In this document: positions 1-6,086 of the stretch, piece after piece
Layout: every line of letters begins with the position of its first letter
Numbering within the stretch: the first letter of the stretch is position 1
Assembly (NCBI GenBank): GCA_002314675.1
Contig: DCGZ01000181.1
Coordinates: forward strand, 1 to 6,354
DNA: 6,354 nucleotides
DNA from: Fibrobacter sp. UBA1765
GTDB lineage: Bacteria; Fibrobacterota; Fibrobacteria; Fibrobacterales; Fibrobacteraceae
Direction: 5' to 3'
Made by a program: the position numbers and the translations under genes
Notes under the pieces: model-generated
The model's database searches: none
The model's input: only the letters and a program-made list of their open reading frames with translations
Told to the model about the DNA's origin: nothing

Positions 1-87
1 ACCATGAATATAAAACGCTTTTTTCGCGATTTCGTGCACAAGTTTTTTGTAAAATTTTAGAGATGGTGAAAATTTATCACGGTCCTA

Positions 88-114
88 GATTGCTTCACTA
101 CGTTCGCAATGACA
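88..114 (+). repeat. Dispersed palindromic repeat, left-edge copy
   Basis: A 27-base element with outer arms GATTGC and GCAATGACA around the core TTCACTACGTTC. Its reverse complement matches 6216-6242 at 25 of 27 positions. The arms ATTGC/GCAAT are inverted. Repeats with GATTGC...GCAATGAC flanks occur between genes in many unrelated bacterial genomes; no mobilising protein is present here. Confidence 0.8.
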
Positions 115-140
115 AAGCAAACTTTCACGTTCCTTGTTCT

Positions 141-190
141 GGATTGTTTCATTACGAGAACTTCAGCTGTCATACAAAAACTCGGCAATC
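141..190 (+). repeat. Degenerate copy of the dispersed repeat abutting the lipoprotein stop codon
   Basis: The stretch opens GGATTGTTTCATTACGAG and ends CTCGGCAATC, giving inverted GATTG/CAATC ends with an internal CTGTCAT reminiscent of the usual distal arm. It touches the lipoprotein stop codon (192-190) and lies 26 bases from the better-preserved copy at 88-114. No clear terminator with a T-run is visible for the lipoprotein gene, so this element may form the 3' end structure instead. Confidence 0.45.
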
Positions 191-1659
191 TAATCTTTTA
201 AACAACGTAAACTTGTTTCAGTTCTTTTAGAAAGACTTGTCAATAAGATTTTTTTGTAATCATGGGTGAATTTGAATCCAGCAATGTTTGTATTTGAAAG
301 TTCCGTACTTGTTGTCAAATAAGAGAGTTTTCCATAAGAAAATGTGTTGTTTAATGCTGATTTTATCGTGATAGGAAGTAAGGAAAAACCATATGCATCC
401 GCACCATTTCCATTGGCACTAGCCCACCAGCCTTCTTGGCTTTTTAAATTATAGGCTGCTATATCTTCACCTCCCACAGCATTAATTAAATCCTCGACCT
501 CCTTACGGCTTGGAACATGCCAGCCTTTGGGACAAATCCCAGAAACCGGGGTAGATGGGTTACATGCTTTATCATGAGAACATCCTTTTGTTGAGTCAGA
601 ATAAAAACCATCCTGATCCATTACAGCAGGCCAATAATACATTTGTCCATATTTAGAACATGTATCAACATCATTGTCGCACAAACTTATTGCAAAACTA
701 GTGCCTTCATACTCTAAATTTAAATTTTCTGCCATCCATTCCTGATTACCTATTTTCACCGTTTTGTATGTTTTTCCATTACGCTCATCAAACAATGAAC
801 CATATTCACAGGTGTCTTCCTTTGCTGTTTTGCATTTTTTTGCCATAATTGAACTGGAGGATTCTATTATGCCGCTTGAGGACTCCGCAGAACTAGAGCT
901 ACTAGCCATTACGCTACTAGAAGAACTTTGAACGGAGCTTGAAGAAACTGCGGAACTTGAACTAGAAACGACACTTGAAGAGGAACTGTTGGGATCCTCG
1001 ATCGGGGTCGAGGATGATGAGGAAATCGGAGTCGATGATGACGAGAGTATTGGAGTTGAGGATGAAGACTCTTCGGCTGGGTCTGGAGTCTTGCTCGATG
1101 AAGAGGAACTGTTTACGCAGTTAGCCAAGTCTAGAACGTATGTTACGCCATCGTCGCAAAGGTACATCTTGGATTCTTCGCTGGAACTGCTGAGATCCTC
1201 GATCGTGGCCGAGGATGAGGACCCTTCGGCAGGCTCAGGGGTCTTGAAGGAAGAACTGCTGGACCCTTCGGCGAGCTCAGGGGCCTTGACGGAAGAACTG
1301 CTGGACCCTTCGGCGAGCTCAGGGGCCTTGACGGAGGAACTGCTGGACCCTTCGGCGAGCTCAGGGGCCTTGATGGAAGAACTGCTGGATCCTTCGGCGG
1401 GCTCAGGGGTCTTGATTGAAGAGGATGACGAGAAGATTTCAACCCATGTTCCGTTGGTGCAAACGCGGGAATTTTCACTGTCGGCAGGCTTGATTTCCAA
1501 GCCCTCGTTACCGGCATCACATGGGATTTCCGTTCCCTGTTGTGGAGGCAAGTTGGAGCCGCCGTTTTCGTTATTGGCGTTACTTGCGCTGTCATCGCCA
1601 CATCCCCAAACAAAGAGCGAAGACGCAACCAGCAAAAAGCACAAATGCAATTTTTTCAT
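190..1659 (-). CDS. FISUMP-domain, serine-rich surface lipoprotein
   Basis: Predicted 489-residue lipoprotein of unknown function. Residues 1-19 form a signal peptide (MKK, then a hydrophobic run) ending in a lipobox-like VWG-C, with Cys20 as the lipidation site; Trp at -2 is unusual. Next come a Cys-bearing module (44-75, Cys47 and Cys67), five 14-residue repeats of the form SSSSS-x-K-x-PE-x-AEG (77-146), a second small Cys module (165-182, Cys168 and Cys181), and a long poly-Ser tract with SSSSTPI units (184-271). The C-terminal FISUMP domain (about 289-489) shows the hallmarks NGKTYKTVKIGNQEWMAENLN, CPKGWHVPS and a final LRCLKD. An in-frame ATG nine codons upstream (1686) exists, but GGAGGT lies just before the ATG at 1659 and the signal peptide begins there, so I chose 1659. 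The family and the Ser linkers are typical of Fibrobacter. A surface or outer-membrane location, with the linker acting as a stalk, is inference. No partner gene is adjacent. Confidence 0.9.
   Translation of the reverse strand: MKKLHLCFLLVASSLFVWGCGDDSASNANNENGGSNLPPQQGTEIPCDAGNEGLEIKPADSENSRVCTNGTWVEIFSSSSSIKTPEPAEGSSSSSIKAPELAEGSSSSSVKAPELAEGSSSSSVKAPELAEGSSSSSFKTPEPAEGSSSSATIEDLSSSSEESKMYLCDDGVTYVLDLANCVNSSSSSSKTPDPAEESSSSTPILSSSSTPISSSSSTPIEDPNSSSSSVVSSSSSAVSSSSVQSSSSSVMASSSSSAESSSGIIESSSSIMAKKCKTAKEDTCEYGSLFDERNGKTYKTVKIGNQEWMAENLNLEYEGTSFAISLCDNDVDTCSKYGQMYYWPAVMDQDGFYSDSTKGCSHDKACNPSTPVSGICPKGWHVPSRKEVEDLINAVGGEDIAAYNLKSQEGWWASANGNGADAYGFSLLPITIKSALNNTFSYGKLSYLTTSTELSNTNIAGFKFTHDYKKILLTSLSKRTETSLRCLKD
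1219..1428 (-). repeat. Five tandem 42-bp in-frame repeats in the lipoprotein gene
   Basis: Five head-to-tail 42-bp units begin at 1219, 1261, 1303, 1345 and 1387 (plus-strand phase, each opening GGAYCCTTCGGC). The middle three differ from one another by only one or two bases, while the outer two are more diverged. Each unit encodes 14 residues (five Ser, then x-K-x-PE-x-AEG), so gain or loss of a unit keeps the reading frame. A decayed relative of the unit lies near 1066-1107. Confidence 0.95.
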
Positions 1660-1662
1660 TTT

Positions 1663-1668
1663 ACCTCC
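1663..1668 (-). promoter_or_regulatory. Shine-Dalgarno site deciding the lipoprotein start
   Basis: The minus strand reads GGAGGT followed by AAA and then ATG (1659-1657). This is a near-perfect anti-16S match, although the spacing is short. It favours the start at 1659 over in-frame ATGs at 1686 and 1677, which have no such site and would put charged and Gly/Pro residues ahead of the signal peptide. Confidence 0.7.
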
Positions 1669-1775
1669 GGGCAACATGAATCCCATAAAGTTAAAGTTAC
1701 ATTATTTTTTATCGCCATCCAACACATCAAAAGGCTTTTTTACGCAAATCCAATTTTTAAGCTCCATTCGATCTA

Positions 1776-1800
1776 TATATAATACAAAGTGTATCATATA
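1776..1800. promoter_or_regulatory. Imperfect 25-bp palindrome upstream of the lipoprotein gene
   Basis: Two 11-bp arms (TATATAATACA and TGTATCATATA) match as inverted repeats at 10 of 11 positions around a 3-bp AAG spacer. The site lies about 115-140 bp upstream of the lipoprotein start, in a very AT-rich stretch that also holds TATTAT- and TATATA-like -10 candidates on the minus strand. Size and symmetry suit an operator for a dimeric regulator overlapping the promoter, or a leader hairpin. No specific regulator can be named and no convincing -35 hexamer pairs with it. Confidence 0.35.
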
Positions 1801-1811
1801 AAAGAAATAAG

Positions 1812-1853
1812 ACAAATAAAAAGAGGCCGTTCATTCAGCCTCTCGATTTTTTT
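1812..1853 (-). terminator. Rho-independent terminator after pth (possibly bidirectional)
   Basis: On the minus strand AGAGGC (1843-1838), a 10-base loop and GCCTCT (1827-1822) form a 6-bp stem followed by TTTTATTT. It begins about 25 bases after the pth stop codon and closes the three-gene cluster. An A-run precedes the stem, so the plus strand also shows a T-run (1847-1853) and the element could work in both directions, but no plus-strand gene points into it. Confidence 0.8.
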
Positions 1854-1868
1854 GTAATGGAACCAAGC

Positions 1869-2420
1869 CTACTTCCCGTTGTAGCGTTCCATGCACTTTT
1901 CAATGCCAAGCTTAAAGTAGCATTCCACAAGGGCGGGCACCTTTGAAATTGCCTCTTCAAAAACAGGCTTGTCTTCTGGCGGGAACTTGGCAAGTACCCA
2001 GTTACTAAGGTCAAACTTTGGAGGGCACTTGCCAACGCCAAAGCGAATACGCGGGAACTTGTCGCCAATCTTTTCAATGATGTTGCGAAGTCCGTTCTGG
2101 CCGCCATGGCTGCCATTTGCACGGCAACGGATGCGACCGACATCCAAGTTAATGTCATCGCTAAAAACAAGAATCTGTTCCGGCTTGATCTTGTACCAGG
2201 TCATGAGTGCTTGCACAGATTCTCCGCTCAGGTTCATGTAGGTTTGCGGCTTTGCTAAAATCACGTCTTGGCCCGCAATGGAAACTTTCTGCGTAAGCGC
2301 CTTGTGTTCGCTTTTCCAGTCACCAGAAGTTGCCAATTTTTCAACTGCCATAAAGCCCGCATTGTGATGCGTGTTTGCGTATTGAGTTCCAGGGTTACCA
2401 AGTCCAACTATCAAGTACAT
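1869..2420 (-). CDS. pth: Peptidyl-tRNA hydrolase (Pth, bacterial type)
   Basis: Cytoplasmic enzyme that cleaves the ester bond between peptide and tRNA in peptidyl-tRNA released from stalled or aborted ribosomes, recycling tRNA; it is usually essential. The 183-residue length is normal for the family. The N-terminal signature VGLGNPGTQYANTHHNAGF carries Asn9 and the catalytic His19. KPQTYMNLSG supplies Asn63, SDDINLDVG supplies Asp88 (partner of the catalytic His), and GSHGGQNGLRN supplies Asn109; these correspond to E. coli Asn10, His20, Asn68, Asp93 and Asn114. The more common His of GGHNGL is Gln108 here. The start lies 14 bases after the NUDIX-DUF1653 stop, with AGGAAAG and GTAGG as possible Shine-Dalgarno sequences in the gap, so it is very probably co-transcribed as the last gene of the cluster. 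Confidence 0.97.
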   Translation of the reverse strand: MYLIVGLGNPGTQYANTHHNAGFMAVEKLATSGDWKSEHKALTQKVSIAGQDVILAKPQTYMNLSGESVQALMTWYKIKPEQILVFSDDINLDVGRIRCRANGSHGGQNGLRNIIEKIGDKFPRIRFGVGKCPPKFDLSNWVLAKFPPEDKPVFEEAISKVPALVECYFKLGIEKCMERYNGK

Positions 2421-2434
2421 AAAAACCTACTTTC

Positions 2435-3130
2435 CTATTTTTCGCATTCTTCAAAACGAGGGAATGTTTTTCCATCGCGAGTAACATTTTCAAAGAACAT
2501 TTCCTTGGGGCGTACCCAAAATTTGCGGTCTCCATAAAGAGCCTGGTAAACCACCCAATCTTCTAAAGTTTCAGAATTCTTAGCATCTGTTACATAGCGG
2601 TAAAGGTTGCCCTTAAAATGCCTATATAAATTGCAAGGATTCTTTATGGATTCGTACGGCTTGCCGTTAAGCTTTGCACTTTTCAAAACTTCGCCATTGT
2701 ATTCAAGTTTCAACGAAAAGAACGGAGATTCATGTTGCAAAAGCTTTAAGAAAATTCTGTCACCTTCCCACATCGGGAGAGCTGCAACCTTTTCCTTTTC
2801 AATCCATTCAAGTTCGCCCTCATCGCATTCATGAATTTCGCCTTCCCAAGCGGTGCATACAAACAAATGCATCATTTCATCGGGCCATTCATCTGATATG
2901 AATGTAACAATACCAGCATAACGCCATTCTGTTACACGAAGACCAGTTTCTTCGAATACTTCACGAAGCATGCAATCTTCAGGGCTTTCAGCCCGCTCAA
3001 ACTTGCCACCAACAGCAATCCACTTATCGTGGCTTGCATCATTTTCCTTTTTGGTGCGGTGGAGCATCAGGTACCTACCATCACGCTCCAAGTAGCAAAG
3101 AGTAGTCTGCTTAATTTCAGCTGCACTCAT
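2435..3130 (-). CDS. NUDIX hydrolase fused to a C-terminal DUF1653 domain
   Basis: A 231-residue cytoplasmic protein. Residues 5-160 form a NUDIX hydrolase whose box (42-64) fits G-x5-E-x7-REUxEExGU exactly, with Gly42, Glu48, Arg56, Glu57, Glu60 and Glu61; the glutamates bind the metal for nucleoside-diphosphate-X hydrolysis. The opening (TLCYLERDGRYLMLHRTKK) and the downstream ECDEGELEWI and WEGDRIFLKLL segments resemble MutT/8-oxo-dGTP diphosphatase-like members, so sanitation of oxidised nucleotides is the likeliest role, though substrate is hard to predict in this superfamily. Residues about 166-231 (NLYRHFKGNLYRY, VVYQALYGDRKFWVRPKEMF, PRFE) match the small DUF1653 domain of unknown function, usually a stand-alone protein. 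The gene start overlaps the end of the phosphodiesterase gene by 14 bases, pointing to translational coupling; only a weak GAG precedes the ATG. Confidence 0.9.
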   Translation of the reverse strand: MSAAEIKQTTLCYLERDGRYLMLHRTKKENDASHDKWIAVGGKFERAESPEDCMLREVFEETGLRVTEWRYAGIVTFISDEWPDEMMHLFVCTAWEGEIHECDEGELEWIEKEKVAALPMWEGDRIFLKLLQHESPFFSLKLEYNGEVLKSAKLNGKPYESIKNPCNLYRHFKGNLYRYVTDAKNSETLEDWVVYQALYGDRKFWVRPKEMFFENVTRDGKTFPRFEECEK

Positions 3131-4982
3131 TTTTTGTTCTCAGGAATTCAACAAAATCTTTTTGTGAAAGCGGCTTCGAAAAGTAATAGCCCTGAATATA
3201 ATCGATGCCCTGCTTTTCCATTCCACGCAATTCTTCTGCAGTTTCAATACCTTCTGCAACAAGGCTAAGCCCAAGGCCATGCGACATTTTTTCTACGGCA
3301 TCAACAACATGCCTTGCCTTCGGCGTATTAAAGTATGCCTTGCTCATATCCATATCAAGCTTCACAAACGATACAGGCATGTCAATAATATACATCAAGT
3401 TCGATTCGCCCTTGCCAAAGTCATCAAGCGAAAAGGTAACTCCATACTCAATAAGGCGCTTCATGTTTGACAACAGAATTTCCTTCGTTTGAATCGAAGC
3501 TGTTTCTGTAATTTCAAGATTGATTCGTCTTGGGTCAACCTTGTACTTTTCCATGAGCGCAATCAACCTGTCGGCAAGGAATTCATCTTCACACTGTATT
3601 ACCGAAAGGTTCACTTCAATAAAATCAATGCCAAGCGACAACGCTTCAGAAGATGTCAAGAACGCACAAGTTTTTTCAAAAATCCGATAACCAATATCCA
3701 CAATGGATCCCGTCGTTTCGGCAACAGGGATAAACAAAGACGGCATCAACAGCGAATTGTCATACTTGCGAATACGAGCGAGCGCCTCCGCAGAATGAAA
3801 GCGTTTTTCCCTTACAGAATATATCGGCTGAAAATACACGTCAACCCTATTTTCTGCCAAGGCATCCTTTATTTCCTGTTCAATCTTACGGCGATTTGAA
3901 AAGTTTGCAATAATACCTTCAGACACGTCGATCATTTTTTGACCAGGCATAGATTCCTTTGCATATTGGCAAAGACGTAAAATATCATCAACATGTTCAA
4001 ACATCGAAACATCGGTCAGCTTGGCAACTGTTGCACCCATAAAGGCATAATTTTGAGGAGCTATTACAAAAGCAAATTCCTTGGCAAGGGCATTAAGCTG
4101 AACTTCATTCGAAGAAACAAACACGAAATTCATAGCCGCACCCTTGAACACCAAAACCTCATTGTATTTTTTTAGTGATTCAAGCATTTGGCTCACGCTT
4201 GCAAAAAGTATTTCGCTATCTAGGCTATGTTCCGATTCCACAGAAATATTCAAAAGGCCGAGCTTTTTCTTTTTTATCAATGCCTGTTTTAAAAAAGCAA
4301 CTAGGGCTTCGGGTTTAAAGCATGCAAACCTTCTATTGATGTTTGCATCTGGATTTTCAAGCAAAATGTACAAGGTCACCATGCCAAGTGAACTTGCAAT
4401 ACCCACAAGGAGCAACTTACTGTTAAAAAATTGGATTACTCCGGCCATGGCCCAAATGGCAAGCCACAAAGAAACGCCAAAATAGCGACGAGGGTTAATT
4501 CTACGTTTATACCGAAGAATGCAGTAGTAGGTTAAAATGAAATTCACAGCGACCATGGAATATACTGCAGCGGTACAAGGGCCATAAGTATACACATAGT
4601 CATTTTCAGAAAAAATCTTTATTGGGAGTAAAAAGACAACAATTATTTCAACAAGCGTTAATATGTGCCACCGCCTCAAGAATTTTCTATGCCTGGTTTC
4701 TTGAAGAACGTCAACAACCAAATAAGAAAGAACAGAACCAGAAATCAAGACAATCGAAGCCACATACGCCTTGCAAATAAAATACACAAGCGACATTGGC
4801 CAAACATTCATACAGGCAATGGCAATGACCGATGCTATGTCAAGCACGAGCAAGAGCATGCTCATCAAAAGCATGCGGAAAAACACTTGTTCCGAATACA
4901 AGCCTAATTTTTTATGACTTGTATAAAATACAAGCAACAGCGTTGTGAGAATCAACCCACAAACTTGGAATTCAATATTCAT
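3117..4982 (-). CDS. Seven-TM membrane protein with degenerate GGDEF and EAL domain (c-di-GMP phosphodiesterase)
   Basis: A 621-residue inner-membrane signalling protein. About seven hydrophobic segments (roughly 4-21, 34-58, 63-92, 105-122, 132-156, 167-186, 189-208) form the sensor half. Residues about 218-355 look like a GGDEF fold without the motif: the signature position reads GAAMNF (281-286), so cyclase activity is not expected. Residues about 365-617 are an EAL domain retaining the usual metal and catalytic positions: EALAR (Glu399), VNLS (Asn458), LEITE (Glu490), DDFG (Asp520, Asp521), VKLD (Lys541), AEGIET (Glu577) and QGYYFSKPL (Gln597). It should therefore hydrolyse c-di-GMP to pGpG, with the dead GGDEF perhaps regulatory. 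Loop 6 reads DDFGKGES, where DDFGTGYS is the common form. No clear Shine-Dalgarno sequence precedes the ATG, and a terminator-like hairpin ends about 15 bases upstream. The first Met is needed to include TM1. The ligand is unknown. Confidence 0.92.
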   Translation of the reverse strand: MNIEFQVCGLILTTLLLVFYTSHKKLGLYSEQVFFRMLLMSMLLLVLDIASVIAIACMNVWPMSLVYFICKAYVASIVLISGSVLSYLVVDVLQETRHRKFLRRWHILTLVEIIVVFLLPIKIFSENDYVYTYGPCTAAVYSMVAVNFILTYYCILRYKRRINPRRYFGVSLWLAIWAMAGVIQFFNSKLLLVGIASSLGMVTLYILLENPDANINRRFACFKPEALVAFLKQALIKKKKLGLLNISVESEHSLDSEILFASVSQMLESLKKYNEVLVFKGAAMNFVFVSSNEVQLNALAKEFAFVIAPQNYAFMGATVAKLTDVSMFEHVDDILRLCQYAKESMPGQKMIDVSEGIIANFSNRRKIEQEIKDALAENRVDVYFQPIYSVREKRFHSAEALARIRKYDNSLLMPSLFIPVAETTGSIVDIGYRIFEKTCAFLTSSEALSLGIDFIEVNLSVIQCEDEFLADRLIALMEKYKVDPRRINLEITETASIQTKEILLSNMKRLIEYGVTFSLDDFGKGESNLMYIIDMPVSFVKLDMDMSKAYFNTPKARHVVDAVEKMSHGLGLSLVAEGIETAEELRGMEKQGIDYIQGYYFSKPLSQKDFVEFLRTKNECS

Positions 4983-4997
4983 CGGAGTAAAACATAG

Positions 4998-5027
4998 AAA
5001 AAAGGCACAGTAAAATTTTACTGTACC
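4998..5027 (-). terminator. Rho-independent terminator after the PfkB kinase gene
   Basis: The 18-bp perfect palindrome ACAGTAAAATTTTACTGT (5007-5024) is extended by GG/CC across one mismatch (5004-5006 and 5025-5027) and is followed on the minus strand by TTTTTT (5003-4998). It starts about 33 bases after the kinase stop codon, as expected for an intrinsic terminator. The U-tract ends only 15 bases before the ATG of the phosphodiesterase gene, so the same element could lie in that gene's leader. The plus strand has a four-T run on the other side. Confidence 0.8.
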
Positions 5028-5059
5028 CTTTTACATAGCACAAATTGACTCAAAATATA

Positions 5060-6019
5060 TTACAAGGTCTTCTTGATGCGTTCCCAGCCTTCTGCAGGAA
5101 TCATAGCGCCCTGCACCTGTACAACCTCATCGGCGACAGTACTTGCAAGCTTGCCAGACCTTGCAGCGTCAAAGCCGTTCAAATAGCCATACAGGTAGCC
5201 AGCAGCCCACAAGTCGCCAGCGCCGGTCGTATCGATTGCCTTGGCAGTGCCTGCGGCAACAGTTGTTACAACGCCATTTTCAGATATGTACGCACCCTTC
5301 TTGCCGATCTTTACAATGGCAACTTCGCAATGCCTGGAAAGTTCCGCAAGGGCTTCCAAAGGTTCCTTGCCAGTGTATGCCTTAGCTTCATCTTCATTGG
5401 CAAAAATCATGTCGATCTTTTTAGCGGCAAACAATTCATCGAACAAGGCGCGGCAAACATTTACAACGCCAAAGGAGCCAAAGTCCAATGCGACCTTAAT
5501 GCCGCGATCCTTTGCCATATTTACAATTGTACGGAAAGTTTCTGCATCAAATGCTCGATAGCCTTCCAAATAGACAAGGTCAACGCCCTCGAACAAGTCG
5601 GCTGTGATATCAGCATTGCAAAGCGTATTGGATGCACCAAGGAACGAATACATTGTACGTTGTGCATCTGGGGTAACGGCGCTAAGCACGCAACCAGTAG
5701 CGACATCGGATTCCTTTAGAATTGGTTCTACGCCGGCAGACTCCAAATGGGCCTTGTACAAGTTACCAAGTTCATCATTCTTGATTTTAGAAAGGAATGC
5801 GGCCTTGCCGCCAAGCTTAGAAAGGCCAACAATCGTATTTGCGGCAGAACCGCCAGGAACACGTTCTGTTTTAGGAGCGATTGCAAGCAAGCTTTCAAGC
5901 TTTGCAAAATCGACCATGGTCATGTCGCCCTTCGGGCTACCCGAAGATGCAATCCAGGCATCATCAACATTGGTAAGTAAATCAACAAGGGCTGCGCCCA
6001 CACCAAGAACTTTTTTCAT
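5060..6019 (-). CDS. PfkB-family carbohydrate/nucleoside kinase, adenosine-kinase-like
   Basis: A 319-residue cytoplasmic kinase of the ribokinase/PfkB fold, which phosphorylates a sugar or nucleoside hydroxyl using ATP. The N-terminal strand GVGAALVDLLTNV carries Asp13 at the usual substrate-binding position. GGSAANTIVGLSKLGG (56-71) is the first PfkB signature. NEDEA (208-212) is the NxxE motif linked to Mg and phosphate binding. DTTGAGDLWAAGYLYG (263-278) is the second signature, with the anion hole GAGD and the catalytic base Asp269. Length and the overall pattern fit the adenosine-kinase-like subgroup common in the Bacteroidota/Fibrobacterota, so adenosine salvage to AMP is the first guess, but ribokinase- or fructokinase-like substrates cannot be excluded by eye. 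GGAG seven bases before the ATG supports this start. It appears monocistronic: repeats lie upstream and a terminator downstream. Confidence 0.93.
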   Translation of the reverse strand: MKKVLGVGAALVDLLTNVDDAWIASSGSPKGDMTMVDFAKLESLLAIAPKTERVPGGSAANTIVGLSKLGGKAAFLSKIKNDELGNLYKAHLESAGVEPILKESDVATGCVLSAVTPDAQRTMYSFLGASNTLCNADITADLFEGVDLVYLEGYRAFDAETFRTIVNMAKDRGIKVALDFGSFGVVNVCRALFDELFAAKKIDMIFANEDEAKAYTGKEPLEALAELSRHCEVAIVKIGKKGAYISENGVVTTVAAGTAKAIDTTGAGDLWAAGYLYGYLNGFDAARSGKLASTVADEVVQVQGAMIPAEGWERIKKTL

Positions 6020-6086
6020 TTTTTTTCTCCAGTTTATATAAGATGCAAAAAAGAAGACAAATTACAGAGGACAGAATACAGAAGTC

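Noticed and set aside
4..30. CGC/GCG hairpin followed by TTTT on the minus strand as the lipoprotein terminator
   Set aside because: The stem is only about 3 bp and lies more than 150 bases beyond the stop codon; too weak to call.
1219..1428. CRISPR array suggested by regular 42-bp periodicity
   Set aside because: The whole unit repeats with no unique spacers, and it lies in frame within a lipoprotein gene.
1143..1628. Minus-strand 161-codon frame inside the lipoprotein gene
   Set aside because: It is an out-of-frame reading of the 42-bp repeats (PSRPLSSPKGPAV units), open only because the repeat lacks stops in that frame.
989..1801. Long plus-strand open frame of 270 codons opposite the lipoprotein gene
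   Set aside because: It is the antisense of the Ser-repeat region: the E/D/L-rich product mirrors the repeat. It has no Shine-Dalgarno site or recognisable domain and runs into the intergenic region. The minus-strand protein has a signal peptide and a known domain.
5045..5719. Plus-strand 224-codon open frame opposite the kinase gene
   Set aside because: It runs antisense to a well-supported PfkB kinase; the Cys/Ala/Ile-rich product shows no domain and there is no ribosome-binding site.
6033..6060. TTGTCT-16-TATAAA as the sigma-70-type promoter of the kinase gene
   Set aside because: The hexamers are reasonable, but the predicted start point would fall at about 6026, downstream of the GGAG at 6030-6027, so the mRNA would lose its ribosome-binding site. 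Not listed as a feature.
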